Positions 16,088 through 25,725 of a stretch of DNA of 46,394 bases are shown piece by piece. Numbering within the stretch: the first letter of the stretch is position 1; each line of letters begins with the position of its first letter. The DNA is from JAXGTD01 sp040775095 (GTDB lineage Bacteria > Pseudomonadota > Gammaproteobacteria > Chromatiales > Chromatiaceae), in the NCBI GenBank assembly GCA_040775095.1, contig JAXGTD010000018.1, positions 1 through 46,394 of the forward strand. Reading direction: 5' to 3'. The notes under the pieces are model-generated. The model did no database searches and was not told the origin of the DNA. It saw only the letters and a program-made list of their open reading frames with translations. The position numbers were made by a program, and so were the translations under genes.

Positions 16088-19000
16088 TCAGTTCTGAGCG
16101 CGCCCGCCGAGCACCGTGTCACAGGGGTTGCCGAAGGCGCTCAGGCGCTGCAGGATCTGATCGGCAACCAGGCTCAGGCCGCTGGTGGCCCAGGCCGCGG
16201 CGCCCTCGATGAGCAGATCCTTGTGGTCGATGGCCGCGCGGGGGTGCTCCAGGGTGCCGCTGATGTAGATGAACTTGTCGGCGATCCCAAGGAGGTTGAG
16301 TCCGATCCCCTTGCGCTTGGCGGTCTTGAAGCGCAGCGCGATCTCGCTGCTCTGCAGGTTGATTGCGCCGCCGCCGAGGACATTGAAGGCCTCCGTTTGC
16401 AGCGCGAGCCCGCGATGGCTGGTGGCGATCCCGTCGGCGACCTCGAACTGAAGCACCGCACAGTGCAGCCCGACGGCCTGTTTGCGCAGATCGACCGGGT
16501 TGAGCGTACTCAACAGGGCCAGCAGGACGCCACCCAGCGGAAGCCTGGAGGTGGACTGCGCGAACCTCCCGGCACCCAGGACCACCTGGATGCGTCCGCG
16601 CGCGGACCGGAGCAGAGCGGGCATGGTCTCGCCGGCGCCGCGCAGACGCAGATCGATCGACGCGGGCAGGCTCGGGGGCGCGCGCTGGTTGTCCGCCTCG
16701 ATCAGCCAGCCCAGGTCGAGCTTGCCCTTGTGTCGCAGGTCGACCCGCCATCGGTCTTGCTCCGGCCGCACGTCGAGGTGGAGCGACAGGCGCTCCTGGC
16801 CGGCCTTGGCCACCAGGGAGAGATGCCCCGCGTCGAGACTGGCATCGAGGATCCCATCGTCGAGGCCGAAGTCGCCGGCCCGCACGTGGCCGGCGCGCAG
16901 CTGCAAGGCGCCGTCGAATGCCAGCAGGCCGTCCAACGGCAGCCGTGGCGCCACCGCGTCCGCGGGTCCGCTCCCGGAGCCTGGGCCGGGCCCGGCCCCG
17001 GCAGTGGAGACCATTGTCTTCCCGCTCCCGGTGAGCCGGTCGATCCCCCCTATGCCGGCCGCGTCCATGAACGGCGTCAGGTCCAGGGTGCCAGCCGCGA
17101 GCTGGGCGTCGATCCCCGGTGGCTGGCCAAGCCGAATACCGACCCGTCCCTCGATGTCGCTGCCCGCGCTGGTCAGTCGGAGATCGACGAAGTCCAGTCG
17201 CCCACGCTGCCCCTCGACGCGTGCGGTGGCCTGGAAAGGTTGCTCGGGCAGTTCCAGTTGCAGCAGTGGATTGAGCGCGGCCAGGTCCGGCCCCGAGGCC
17301 TGCAGGCGCAGCCGGCTGCCGGACAGGTCGCCAACGCGCGCCAGTGTGCCGGTTACGCGGCCGGCCAATCCCTCGGCCGAACCGGATCGGGCCGGGGGCC
17401 GGGAGAGATCGAGATCGAGATGCAGGTTGCGACCGGCCAGCAGGGCACGCAGCGGTCCCGCGTGTCCGTTGATCTCGAACCGCTCCCCGTCGATCTCGCC
17501 GTGGGCCGCGATCCGGATGCGTGGCCATGGTCGCGGCTGGAGCAACAGGTCCGCGAGCGGCCCGCCGGTGAGCTCGAGGCCCAACTCCAGCCCCGCCGCG
17601 GTCAGGCCCGTTTTCAGGCCGACGCCCTGGCCGCTCGTAACGGCCACAACGGGTTCGCGCAATCGAATCTCGGTAGGCTTGCGGTCTTTTCCAGAGGGCA
17701 TCTGAAGCTCAGCTGAGGTGGCCCGCAGGCGGCCCTCCAGGTCCCTGATCAGTGCAATCGGGCTGTCGCCGCGTGTCTTGGCGGTCAGCTCGACCCGGTT
17801 GAAGGTCCCGCGAATCGTTGGCGGGTTCGTAAAGGCCGCGACCGCCCGGGCGAGATCAATGCGATCGGAGCGCAGCGCGACGCTCAGGGCCGGCACTCGC
17901 CCGGCGGCGTCGATGCTCGCCTGGCCAGTGAGCGTCAGGCCGGGCAGGGCGGCGGTCAGCCGATCGAGCGCGAGACGGCCGCCGCGTAGCTCGGCGCGGG
18001 AGCGTATCCCGTTGGCCTTGCCCACGCCCCAGCGCAGGCCCTTGACCGAAATCGACAGGTCCGCATCGAACTTGCTCAGCATGGTGACGGGCAGCGTCGT
18101 CTCCAACCAGGGGGCGCGCGAGGGCGGGCCGCTCGCCGGGGCGGGACCTGAGCGCGCTCGCTCCGAGGCGACGCCCATCGCGCTATCGTCGAGGTGCAGC
18201 TCGCCCAGCGCGAGCTTGCCGCTGAGCCGCGGCGGCGCCTCGCTGGACGCCAGGCGAAGGTCGCCATCGAAGTGGTGGTCGGCCAGATCGGCGATGATCG
18301 CGATCCGCGGTGGTTGTGTCGGCCCCTGGCCCGGGTCCTGGGCGAGCGCGGCCGGTGACAGCGCCAGCGTCGCGGGCAGCTCGCCGATTCGCCCCTGCAG
18401 CGAGGCCGACCAGGGGCCATCGGCCGCGAAGCTGGCGTCGCCGCTGGTCAGGGTGACCGGGTCGGGAAGGGCCCGCGCGTCCAGCGATCCCGCGATCCCG
18501 GTGAGCTGGACCCTCGGCCCGTCCCGCGTGAGCCGGAACGCGAGGCTGTAGGCCCCCTCCGGTAGCGCGCCAATACCGATCAGTCGGCCCAGTGGTGCCG
18601 TGGTCGGGCCCTTCATGCGCACGTGCGCATCGATGACGGCTGGATCGAACGCCGCGCCGGTGTTGCCTTGGACGTCGATCTCGCTGGCCTGCGCACGCGC
18701 CCGAATGTGGAAGGGCCAGCCTTGCCCGGGCGCCTGGCCGGCTTGCCCCAGGGCCGCGTCGAGGGAGAGCGCCGTGTCGCGAAGGGTCAGATCCGCATCG
18801 ATGCCCAGTCGCCCGGCGCCCAGCCCCGTCATGTCGGCGCGGGCAATGAGCGCCTTCAACTCATAGCCGTCTGCTGTCCTGAGGGTGATGAGCGAGTCGC
18901 GCGCCTGAATCCCGCGGATCTGCAGCTGGACGCCATCGCCCGCGCCTGGCCCGGGGGCGAAGGTCCAGTTGTTCTGCCCGGCGCGGTCGGACTCGAGGTC

Positions 19001-19351
19001 GACGTCGGCACCCTGGATCACGAGTCCCTCGATCTCGACACGCCGTTGCAACAACGCCCGCAGATCCAGCTGCAGATCCACGCGTTGCGCGTGGGCGAGC
19101 CGCGGAGCCTTTGCCCATTCGGGGTTCGACACCGAGAGCCCGGTCAAGCTGACGGAGAGGGTCGGGACTGGACGCAAGGACCAGGACAGCGCAACGCCGC
19201 CAATCTCGACTGGCCGCCCGAGGATCTTTGTCGCGCCCGCCTCGAGCATCTCCCTGTGCCCCGCGAGATAGACCGATACATAGGCGAGCGCACCGGCGAG
19301 GGACGCCAGCACCGGGGGCACGAGCCATAGAACGAGGTGTCTGCGCGTCAT
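16088..19351 (-). CDS. AsmA family envelope protein
   Basis: A very large (1087-residue) protein with one N-terminal transmembrane helix (LWLVPPVLASLAGALAYVSVYLAG) and a long, repetitive beta-strand body typical of AsmA/TamB-like proteins. It shows the AsmA N-terminal pattern (LGRPVEIGGVALSWSLRPVPTL, GLSVSNPEWA, VEIEGLVIQGADVDLE) and the AsmA C-terminal pattern (LLRSARGRIQVVLGAG, FEVADGIATSHRGLALQTEAFNVLGGGAINL, LRFKTAKRKGIGLNLLG). The family is linked to phospholipid transport to, or assembly of, the outer membrane. A Gly/Pro/Ser linker (AGAGPGPGSGSGPAD, nt about 16958-17010) interrupts the body. It is the first gene of the asmA-hydrolase-yceH block. Confidence 0.9.
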   Translation of the reverse strand: MTRRHLVLWLVPPVLASLAGALAYVSVYLAGHREMLEAGATKILGRPVEIGGVALSWSLRPVPTLSVSLTGLSVSNPEWAKAPRLAHAQRVDLQLDLRALLQRRVEIEGLVIQGADVDLESDRAGQNNWTFAPGPGAGDGVQLQIRGIQARDSLITLRTADGYELKALIARADMTGLGAGRLGIDADLTLRDTALSLDAALGQAGQAPGQGWPFHIRARAQASEIDVQGNTGAAFDPAVIDAHVRMKGPTTAPLGRLIGIGALPEGAYSLAFRLTRDGPRVQLTGIAGSLDARALPDPVTLTSGDASFAADGPWSASLQGRIGELPATLALSPAALAQDPGQGPTQPPRIAIIADLADHHFDGDLRLASSEAPPRLSGKLALGELHLDDSAMGVASERARSGPAPASGPPSRAPWLETTLPVTMLSKFDADLSISVKGLRWGVGKANGIRSRAELRGGRLALDRLTAALPGLTLTGQASIDAAGRVPALSVALRSDRIDLARAVAAFTNPPTIRGTFNRVELTAKTRGDSPIALIRDLEGRLRATSAELQMPSGKDRKPTEIRLREPVVAVTSGQGVGLKTGLTAAGLELGLELTGGPLADLLLQPRPWPRIRIAAHGEIDGERFEINGHAGPLRALLAGRNLHLDLDLSRPPARSGSAEGLAGRVTGTLARVGDLSGSRLRLQASGPDLAALNPLLQLELPEQPFQATARVEGQRGRLDFVDLRLTSAGSDIEGRVGIRLGQPPGIDAQLAAGTLDLTPFMDAAGIGGIDRLTGSGKTMVSTAGAGPGPGSGSGPADAVAPRLPLDGLLAFDGALQLRAGHVRAGDFGLDDGILDASLDAGHLSLVAKAGQERLSLHLDVRPEQDRWRVDLRHKGKLDLGWLIEADNQRAPPSLPASIDLRLRGAGETMPALLRSARGRIQVVLGAGRFAQSTSRLPLGGVLLALLSTLNPVDLRKQAVGLHCAVLQFEVADGIATSHRGLALQTEAFNVLGGGAINLQSSEIALRFKTAKRKGIGLNLLGIADKFIYISGTLEHPRAAIDHKDLLIEGAAAWATSGLSLVADQILQRLSAFGNPCDTVLGGRAQN

Positions 19352-19664
19352 TCTAGAAACGGCAGTTGGACGGCCGCCAGGGTGCGGACCGCGTGGTGTC
19401 TGGCAAGGCGCAATGAGGCGGAATAGTCATTCTATTCCAACGAGTTGTAACGCGGTCGGGGGCCGCGCGGTGCGTGCCATAGGGGCTGTAGCGTTGTTCA
19501 CCCATGTGGTGGGCCGCGGCAAACCATGCCGACGCGGCTACGGTTGAAGCGCGCTCACGCCCATGGCGGTCAACTGCCGTTACTAGGATCATGGATCTTT
19601 CGCCTGTTCGGCCCGTGGCCGGTTGGTTGGGCATTGCGCCATCGGCCAGTCGGGCGCCCCGTTC
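19352..19664. other. Intergenic region upstream of the asmA-like gene
   Basis: This stretch between two minus-strand genes holds a perfect inverted repeat, ggaatag (19420-19426) and ctattcc (19432-19438), in an AT-rich patch 69-87 bases before the asmA-like start. It may be an operator or part of the promoter. A minus-strand frame covers part of it but shows no recognisable protein. No terminator with a T-run is visible for the antiporter gene's 3' side. Confidence 0.4.
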
Positions 19665-20945
<1,281 letters not shown>

Positions 20946-21362
20946 CGGAGAACGTCCAGGTTCGTTGGCTGGCGAACGGCGCGGCCCCAAGCGTCGAGCA
21001 GTGGCTCGATCGCGTGACGGGCACGGCTCGCGGCCGATTATATGTCGCCGAGCATCCCCCCGCGGAAGTGCCGATCTCTGGCGCCGGCCGCGCACGCGAC
21101 GGATGGCTTGAGCCGGCGGTCGCCCGACTGGGGATGCGGGGCAGGCTGCTTCGGTCGACGTTCCTGGGTTGAGAGCAGGCAAGGTGGTGGTCGACGCTTG
21201 CTGGTGCGCAGACCTGTCTCATGGGCGGATCCTTCGGCGCCTCCTGACGGCACCCGTCTCCACCGGCGCCTTCCGGACGCCCCCAAAGGACCCGGTCCGG
21301 GTTGCCCGGCGCCTGCCGCCGTCGGATAGTAGCCATCCAATCTGGTCCCCTGGAGCCGAACG
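20946..21362. other. Divergent promoter region between the antiporter and corA
   Basis: A perfect TATAAT-type -10 on the minus strand (21037-21042, read as attata on plus) lies 92 bases before the antiporter start, but no good -35 is at the right distance. Toward corA only a GGAG ribosome site is clear, nine bases before the ATG. No gene, repeat or strong palindrome was found. Confidence 0.4.
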
Positions 21363-22565
21363 ATGAGCGCAACGAACCCACCCGCGACCGTGACTCAGGT
21401 GAGCCCCGATCGGGGCGAGACGGCGTCGGCCCGGACCGATGCCGAGGGTCGTCGACATCGGTCCCGTTTGTTGGGCCTGTTTGCTGGCATTCCGCGGCTG
21501 CACCAACCGCCGCCCGGCACGGCCGCCGGCATCGAATACCACGAGTTGGTGCAATCTCCCGGCGCGGAGCCGGCCCGGGTGGTGTGCACCGACTATTGTG
21601 CGGAGCGGGCCGAGGTGGTGGAGGTGACCAATCTCGCGGACTTTCTGCAGGCCCATCGTCCGACCTGGTCGCGGGTGCGCTGGATCCACGTGGAGGGCCT
21701 GCAGGACCAGACGAGCATCCGCGCGCTGGCAGAGAAATACCAGCTCCATCCACTGGCCATCGAGGATACCCTGGATGGTCAGCAGCGGCCAAAGGTCGAT
21801 GATTTCCCGGCCAGCGGAGACATTCCCGCCCGGCTTTTCGTGGTGGCGCGTCGGGTCATGGGTACAGAGGTCGGACCACATGCCGAGCAGGTGACCTTCT
21901 TTCTCGGGCGCAACACCCTGCTGAGCTTCCAGTCGAGCAGCTGCCCGGCGATGGACGAGGTGCGCCGCCGCATCGCAACCCCGCGCTCGCGGCTGCGGGA
22001 GAACGATGCAAGCTTTTTGCTGTACGCGTTGCTCGACACGGTCGTGGACCGGTTTTTCCCGATGCTCGAGGAGGTGTCGCGGCACCTGGAGGGGGTCGAA
22101 GAGGCGGTCTTGGTTCGTCCCGACCCGGAGAGCCTGCATCGCACCCATGCGATCAAGCGCGATCTGGTGCTGTTGCGCCGGGTCGCCTGGCCCATGCGGG
22201 AGCTGATCACGCAGCTCCAGCGCGAACCCCACGAATGCCTGTCCCAGGTCACGCAGACCTACTTCCGCGATGTCTACGACCACTGTGTGCAGGTCATCGA
22301 TCTGATCGAGACCTATCGGGAGATCGCCTCCGCGGTGGCTGAGACCTATGTCTCGATGGTCTCCAATCGCACCAACGACATCATGAAGGTACTGACCATC
22401 ATCGGGACCATCTTCATCCCGCTGACTTTTCTCGCCGGTGTCTATGGCATGAATATGGAGATCCCGGAGAACCATTGGGCCTACAGCTATCCGCTCTTCT
22501 GGACCCTGTGTCTCGTAATCGCGGGGGCCATGCTGTGGCGCTTCCGACGCGGTGGGTGGCTGTAG
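21363..22565 (+). CDS. corA: CorA family magnesium/cobalt transporter
   Basis: The 400-residue protein has a large cytosolic N-domain and two C-terminal transmembrane helices (VLTIIGTIFIPLTFLAGVYG and YPLFWTLCLVIAGAMLW). They flank the selectivity motif YGMNME, and the protein ends in the basic RFRRGGWL tail typical of CorA. Other family words are HPLAIEDTLDGQQRPKVDDF and VSNRTNDIMKVLTIIGTIF. CorA channels form pentamers that import Mg2+. The first 60 residues form a polar extension (MSATNPPATVTQVSPDRGET onward) not seen in short CorA proteins. A ZntB-like function is less likely given GMN followed by ME and the downstream acidic residue, but substrate cannot be settled by sequence. Confidence 0.92.
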   Translation: MSATNPPATVTQVSPDRGETASARTDAEGRRHRSRLLGLFAGIPRLHQPPPGTAAGIEYHELVQSPGAEPARVVCTDYCAERAEVVEVTNLADFLQAHRPTWSRVRWIHVEGLQDQTSIRALAEKYQLHPLAIEDTLDGQQRPKVDDFPASGDIPARLFVVARRVMGTEVGPHAEQVTFFLGRNTLLSFQSSSCPAMDEVRRRIATPRSRLRENDASFLLYALLDTVVDRFFPMLEEVSRHLEGVEEAVLVRPDPESLHRTHAIKRDLVLLRRVAWPMRELITQLQREPHECLSQVTQTYFRDVYDHCVQVIDLIETYREIASAVAETYVSMVSNRTNDIMKVLTIIGTIFIPLTFLAGVYGMNMEIPENHWAYSYPLFWTLCLVIAGAMLWRFRRGGWL

Positions 22566-23150
22566 ATGGCACGCCGCCGACTTGACATCCGACGATGGCA
22601 TCGGCCATCTTCGCCCCCCCATACGCGCATACGCGGCCCGCGAGGCGGCATCGCCGTCGCGGTCCTTGCGCGGGGATGACGACCGGACGGTTTGGAGCCT
22701 GTTTGTTGCGCGTTCGTAACATTTCTGGTATCCGTGTCGCCAAGATTTGTCCGCATGGGCGGCGAGAGCCAGAAGGGAACGCTGTCGGACAGGTGCCGGG
22801 GCGTCCTGATTTTCAGCCCGTTGCGCGCGCCAACGTCGTCGCGTCGAGCGGCCAGGTGAGCCTGGCGTTTCCCGGGTCGGTTCTCGCGGCGGCCAGTGGG
22901 TCGGGGGCGTACCGACGCCGCGATTCGGCCGGGTCTTGGGTCGGAGTCAGTCGGACATCTGCGGTGCCCCGCGCGCCGGTTCCCAACCCGGTATCGCGGC
23001 ATCCCAGCCTGCTTGATGGATGGGCGAATTGCTCCCATCCACGGACGCGCTTCGTCCGCGATCCGGGAGCTGCGATGCCCGGATCGGATCATCAATGGCC
23101 CCACGGGAGGCGTGGCCGGTGCGCGTTTCCGATTCGGGCGGGCCGCGGGA
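22566..23150. other. Gene-free region between corA and the Fur-controlled gene
   Basis: A hairpin with arms gatggc (22594-22599) and gccatc (22604-22609) may terminate corA. Further on, two tandem perfect hairpins occur: ggatggg/cccatcc (23018-23024 with 23034-23040) and cggacg/cgtccg (23042-23047 with 23053-23058). An open frame at 22595-23170 has no recognisable protein content and I do not call it a gene. Confidence 0.4.
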
Positions 23151-23187
23151 TTGCGGCGCTGGTTGGTTGATAATCATAATCATTAAG
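23151..23187 (+). promoter_or_regulatory. Promoter with strong Fur box
   Basis: The sequence gataatcataatcattaag (23169-23187) matches the 19-bp Fur consensus at 16 positions by my count. It overlaps a -10-like cataat (23175-23180) that stands 18 bases after ttgcgg (23151-23156). The gene at 23213 begins 25 bases downstream. Iron-dependent repression by Fur is strongly suggested. Confidence 0.8.
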
Positions 23188-23212
23188 AATGCTTTATTTG
23201 GAGGAGAGGAGC

Positions 23213-24235
23213 ATGTTGACCGCGTTTTTGCACGAGACATTCCAACGATTCAGTGGCGGATTCGCGGCATGGACCGGGGCGCAGGTCCCTGGGCCGAGTT
23301 GCGTGCAAAGCATTGATCAGGTGGCCGAGCTCGTCATCGACCATGCGTCGAGCAGGCTGCGTGCGCTTCCGGGCAGCGTCCGCCGCCTTCGGGGGCCGGT
23401 TACCAAGGCGCTGGCATACATCGATGAGATGGTGGAGCGGGTCCCCGAGGCCGTCCCCTGCCGGCGCTCGGCTTTCAGGGAAGATCCCCGCGTGAACGCG
23501 TTCTTCGTCGATCACAAGCATCTGCTGGAGGTCTTCAGCCGCAGCAAAGAGGTCCGTGAGCTGTTCGACGCCAATCCCGAGGCGACGGAGTGCTTTGCGT
23601 TGTTGTGCATGTTCCGGGAAGAGCGTCGTCAGCTGGGCATGGCGCTCGTCGATGACCGGGTGCACAAGGACGTGATGCAGACGACCGTGAGCTTCTCCGA
23701 TCACCAGATCGTCTCGCCGGGTACCGACGAGGCCGATGCCCGCTGCGCGCTGAAGTGTTGCATCTTCAAGAGTCTGATCGGTTACATCCAGAAGCAGTCC
23801 TCGCAGGCGGAGGCCCATGCGCACGATCTGGAGAACCGCCATCGAGCCCTGAGCGCGCGGCTCAAGCGTCTGGAGCTCCATCCCTCGAGCGGCGGCGACA
23901 AGGCGGGCCTGCGGCGTCAGCTGCAGGCAATCGAGGGACAACTGCAGGGTGAAGGGCCGCGGATGATCACCCTCGAGGACCGCCTCGGTTTCGTGATCGA
24001 TGTGCTTTCTCACCCGGAGCAGGTGCTCAAGGGAGAGAATCGCAGCATCTTCCTCGACCGTTTGGGCGTAAAGCACGACACGCTGGAGGCGGGTGCCGCC
24101 TATGAGCTGCCGTTTGTCGAGATCCACGTCGGCCGGCAGCGGCCGCGGATCGCCAGTCTGGTGTGCTTTCCGCGCGAGGAACTGCTGCCGGAGAGGGATT
24201 TCCTGAAAGAGGCCAGCGTGTTTCTGGCCGCTTAG
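23213..24235 (+). CDS. Unrecognised 340-residue protein under Fur control
   Basis: I do not recognise this family. The start at 23213 follows a strong GGAGAGGA ribosome site; an upstream ATG at 23189 lies inside the promoter region. There is no signal peptide or membrane helix, so it should be cytosolic. Residues 1-110 are mixed (IDQVAELVIDHASSRLRALP, DPRVNAFFVDHKHLLEVF). A helical centre of high charge (about 195-245: KQSSQAEAHAHDLENRHRAL, LRRQLQAIEGQLQG) looks like a coiled coil. The C-terminal part (YELPFVEIHVGRQRPRIASL, CFPREELLPERDFLKEA) looks like a beta/alpha domain. Cysteines are scattered, with a CALKCC cluster near 182-187. The Fur box predicts induction under iron limitation. Function unknown. 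Confidence 0.75.
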   Translation: MLTAFLHETFQRFSGGFAAWTGAQVPGPSCVQSIDQVAELVIDHASSRLRALPGSVRRLRGPVTKALAYIDEMVERVPEAVPCRRSAFREDPRVNAFFVDHKHLLEVFSRSKEVRELFDANPEATECFALLCMFREERRQLGMALVDDRVHKDVMQTTVSFSDHQIVSPGTDEADARCALKCCIFKSLIGYIQKQSSQAEAHAHDLENRHRALSARLKRLELHPSSGGDKAGLRRQLQAIEGQLQGEGPRMITLEDRLGFVIDVLSHPEQVLKGENRSIFLDRLGVKHDTLEAGAAYELPFVEIHVGRQRPRIASLVCFPREELLPERDFLKEASVFLAA

Positions 24236-24268
24236 GCAAACGCCGTTCCAAAGCGCTCCCCATCCGAG

Positions 24269-24296
24269 CCATTCGTGAGTCGCGCCTCGCGAATGG
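24269..24296 (+). terminator. Hairpin after the Fur-controlled gene
   Basis: Arms ccattcgtgag (24269-24279) and ctcgcgaatgg (24286-24296) pair over 11 bp with one wobble and a 6-base loop, 33 bases past the stop. It is a good candidate terminator, although a long T-run is missing. Confidence 0.5.
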
Positions 24297-24358
24297 CGCG
24301 CTGAGCAGGCCCAAGGATGGCTTTGATCAGCGTCTCCTTAGAGAAACGCGGTTCTAGA

Positions 24359-24494
24359 GCGTTTCCCGTCCGGACCGCGAAAGGCCCGGCATGTTCAGCC
24401 GCTCAAGTGGCTGAACGTGGAACGAATCGGAATCGCGTTTTCGGTTTTCGAGCCGATCCAATGCGGGGAAGCGGTTGGATCGGCGTTCCCTTAG
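24359..24494 (+). repeat. Dispersed repeat, copy 2
   Basis: The copy shares with 3130-3267 the block gcgtttcccgtccg, the block aaggcccggcat, a gaatcggaa block, a tccaatgc block and a gatcNgcgttNccttaN end block. Between the blocks the two copies differ freely. A gttcagccgctcaagtggct segment forms a local hairpin (ttcagcc/ggctgaa) absent from copy 1. Confidence 0.6.
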
Positions 24495-24506
24495 CAGGTC
24501 ATTACA

Positions 24507-24803
24507 ATGAATAGCCCAATGGACGCCGAAAGTCTTGTCGAGGTGCTTGTCGAGCGATTCGAAAAGCACCAACTCGCGCGCATCCTCGAGTTGAAGGACA
24601 TGGTCGCGGCAGGCGGAACCCTGTCCGACTATGACCGACGCTTCCTCGAGGCGGTGTGCCGGGAGGCGATGGAGAGCAAGCACCTGGTCGATAAGTTCCC
24701 GCAATACCAGCCGTTGTTTGCCCGGGTGGTGCATCTCTATAAGGAGATCACGGAGCTGGCGCTGAAGAACGAGCGGGGTGGAGCGGCCGCCACGGGGGCC
24801 TGA
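24507..24803 (+). CDS. Small unknown helical protein (98 aa)
   Basis: I do not recognise the family. The protein is predicted to be almost wholly helical and charged (LVEVLVERFEKHQLARILEL, GGTLSDYDRRFLEAVCREAM, VHLYKEITELALKNERGG). There is no signal peptide or membrane segment. Codon use matches neighbouring genes, which supports it being real. Two ATGs exist (24507 and 24519); the ribosome site before the first is weak. Its leader is made of a dispersed repeat. Confidence 0.6.
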   Translation: MNSPMDAESLVEVLVERFEKHQLARILELKDMVAAGGTLSDYDRRFLEAVCREAMESKHLVDKFPQYQPLFARVVHLYKEITELALKNERGGAAATGA

Positions 24804-24929
24804 AGCCGGTGAACGGGCGATCCGCCCGCGTTCATCCGCCACCGGCGCCTGGCGGCCACGACCAGGATGCTCCTGGGTCCCGTGCCAGCCCCCCGGCCGG
24901 CTGGAGCGTACTCTGGGGTCTCGAGGATC

Positions 24930-25646
24930 ATGACGATGCGTATCAATGACCCGCATGCCTATCGCACCGCCACCGAGGCGGAGATCATTGGCGAGTTGCT
25001 GGATCTGCGCGGTGCCCGCGTGCTGGAGTTGGGATGCGGCGCGGCAAGGACCACCCGGGAGTTGGTCGAGCGCTTTGGCGCGGCCGATGTGGTGGCCACC
25101 GAGGTCGACCGCATCCAGCACGAGAAGAACCTGTTGATTACCGATCTGCCGCGGGTGCAGTTTCGCTACGGTGCCGCCGAGGCCATCGATGAGCCGGACG
25201 CGAGCTTCGATGTGGTCTGTCTGTTCAAGTCCCTCCATCACGTGCCGATGGCGTTCATGGACCGGGCCCTGCGCGAGATCCACCGGGTATTGCGGCCGGG
25301 CGGCGCGGCCTGGTTCGCCGAGCCGGTCTACTGGGGCGAGTTCAACGCCCTGATGTCGAAGATCCATGACGAAAAGCAGGCCCGCGAGGCGGCGTTCGTT
25401 GCGTTGCAGAGCGCCGTGGAGCGGGGGCTGTTCGTCTCCGAGGCCGAGGTGTTCTTCCAGGTCCCCGGCACCTATCCGAGCTGGGATGCCTTCGCCGCCC
25501 GTTTCCTGGATGTGACCCACAGCGTGCTGGATATCGATGCCGACAGGCGCGCGCAGATCCGGCTCGCGTTTGAGCGCCACATGACGCCGAGCGGGGCGCA
25601 TTTCCTCAAGCCCCATCGCGTCGACCTGTTGCGCAAACCCGCCTGA
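24930..25646 (+). CDS. Class I SAM-dependent methyltransferase
   Basis: The protein has 238 residues. Motif I VLELGCGAARTTREL lies at about 31-45, followed by the acidic end of strand 2 (VVATEVDRIQHEKNL), then FRYGAAEAIDEPDASFDVVC and the post-motif HRVLRPGGAAWFAEP. This is the Methyltransf_11 type that often modifies small molecules or quinones; the substrate is not evident. The start was set at ATG 24930 after cGAGGAtc; a longer frame to 24867 adds a proline-rich stretch without family content. A second ATG lies at 24936. It is convergent with the CysZ-like gene. Confidence 0.88.
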   Translation: MTMRINDPHAYRTATEAEIIGELLDLRGARVLELGCGAARTTRELVERFGAADVVATEVDRIQHEKNLLITDLPRVQFRYGAAEAIDEPDASFDVVCLFKSLHHVPMAFMDRALREIHRVLRPGGAAWFAEPVYWGEFNALMSKIHDEKQAREAAFVALQSAVERGLFVSEAEVFFQVPGTYPSWDAFAARFLDVTHSVLDIDADRRAQIRLAFERHMTPSGAHFLKPHRVDLLRKPA

Positions 25647-25725
25647 CTGCCTGCCAGATCGGGGCCGTCCGCCGTCGATCAGGATGGGGCAGGCCGATCT
25701 GGCCTCGCCGGCGCCCCACCCGGGA

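Larger units (their letters stand above)
24236..24506. repeat. Repeat cluster between two unknown genes
   Basis: After the hairpin at 24269-24296 come a 17-bp element gatcagcgtctccttag (24325-24341) and then dispersed repeat copy 2 (24359-24494), which ends with a second, slightly altered 17-bp element (24478-24494). The sequence has no coding potential. The next gene's ATG lies 12 bases after the repeat, so the repeat probably supplies that gene's leader. Confidence 0.6.

Noticed and set aside
16031..17716. Plus-strand frame (561 codons) opposite the AsmA-like gene
   Set aside because: The minus strand encodes a well-formed AsmA protein; the opposite frame is only a GC artefact.
22595..23170. 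Possible 191-residue gene upstream of the Fur-controlled gene
   Set aside because: The frame contains the hairpins and part of the Fur-controlled promoter, and its translation is rich in Arg/Pro/Ala without domains.
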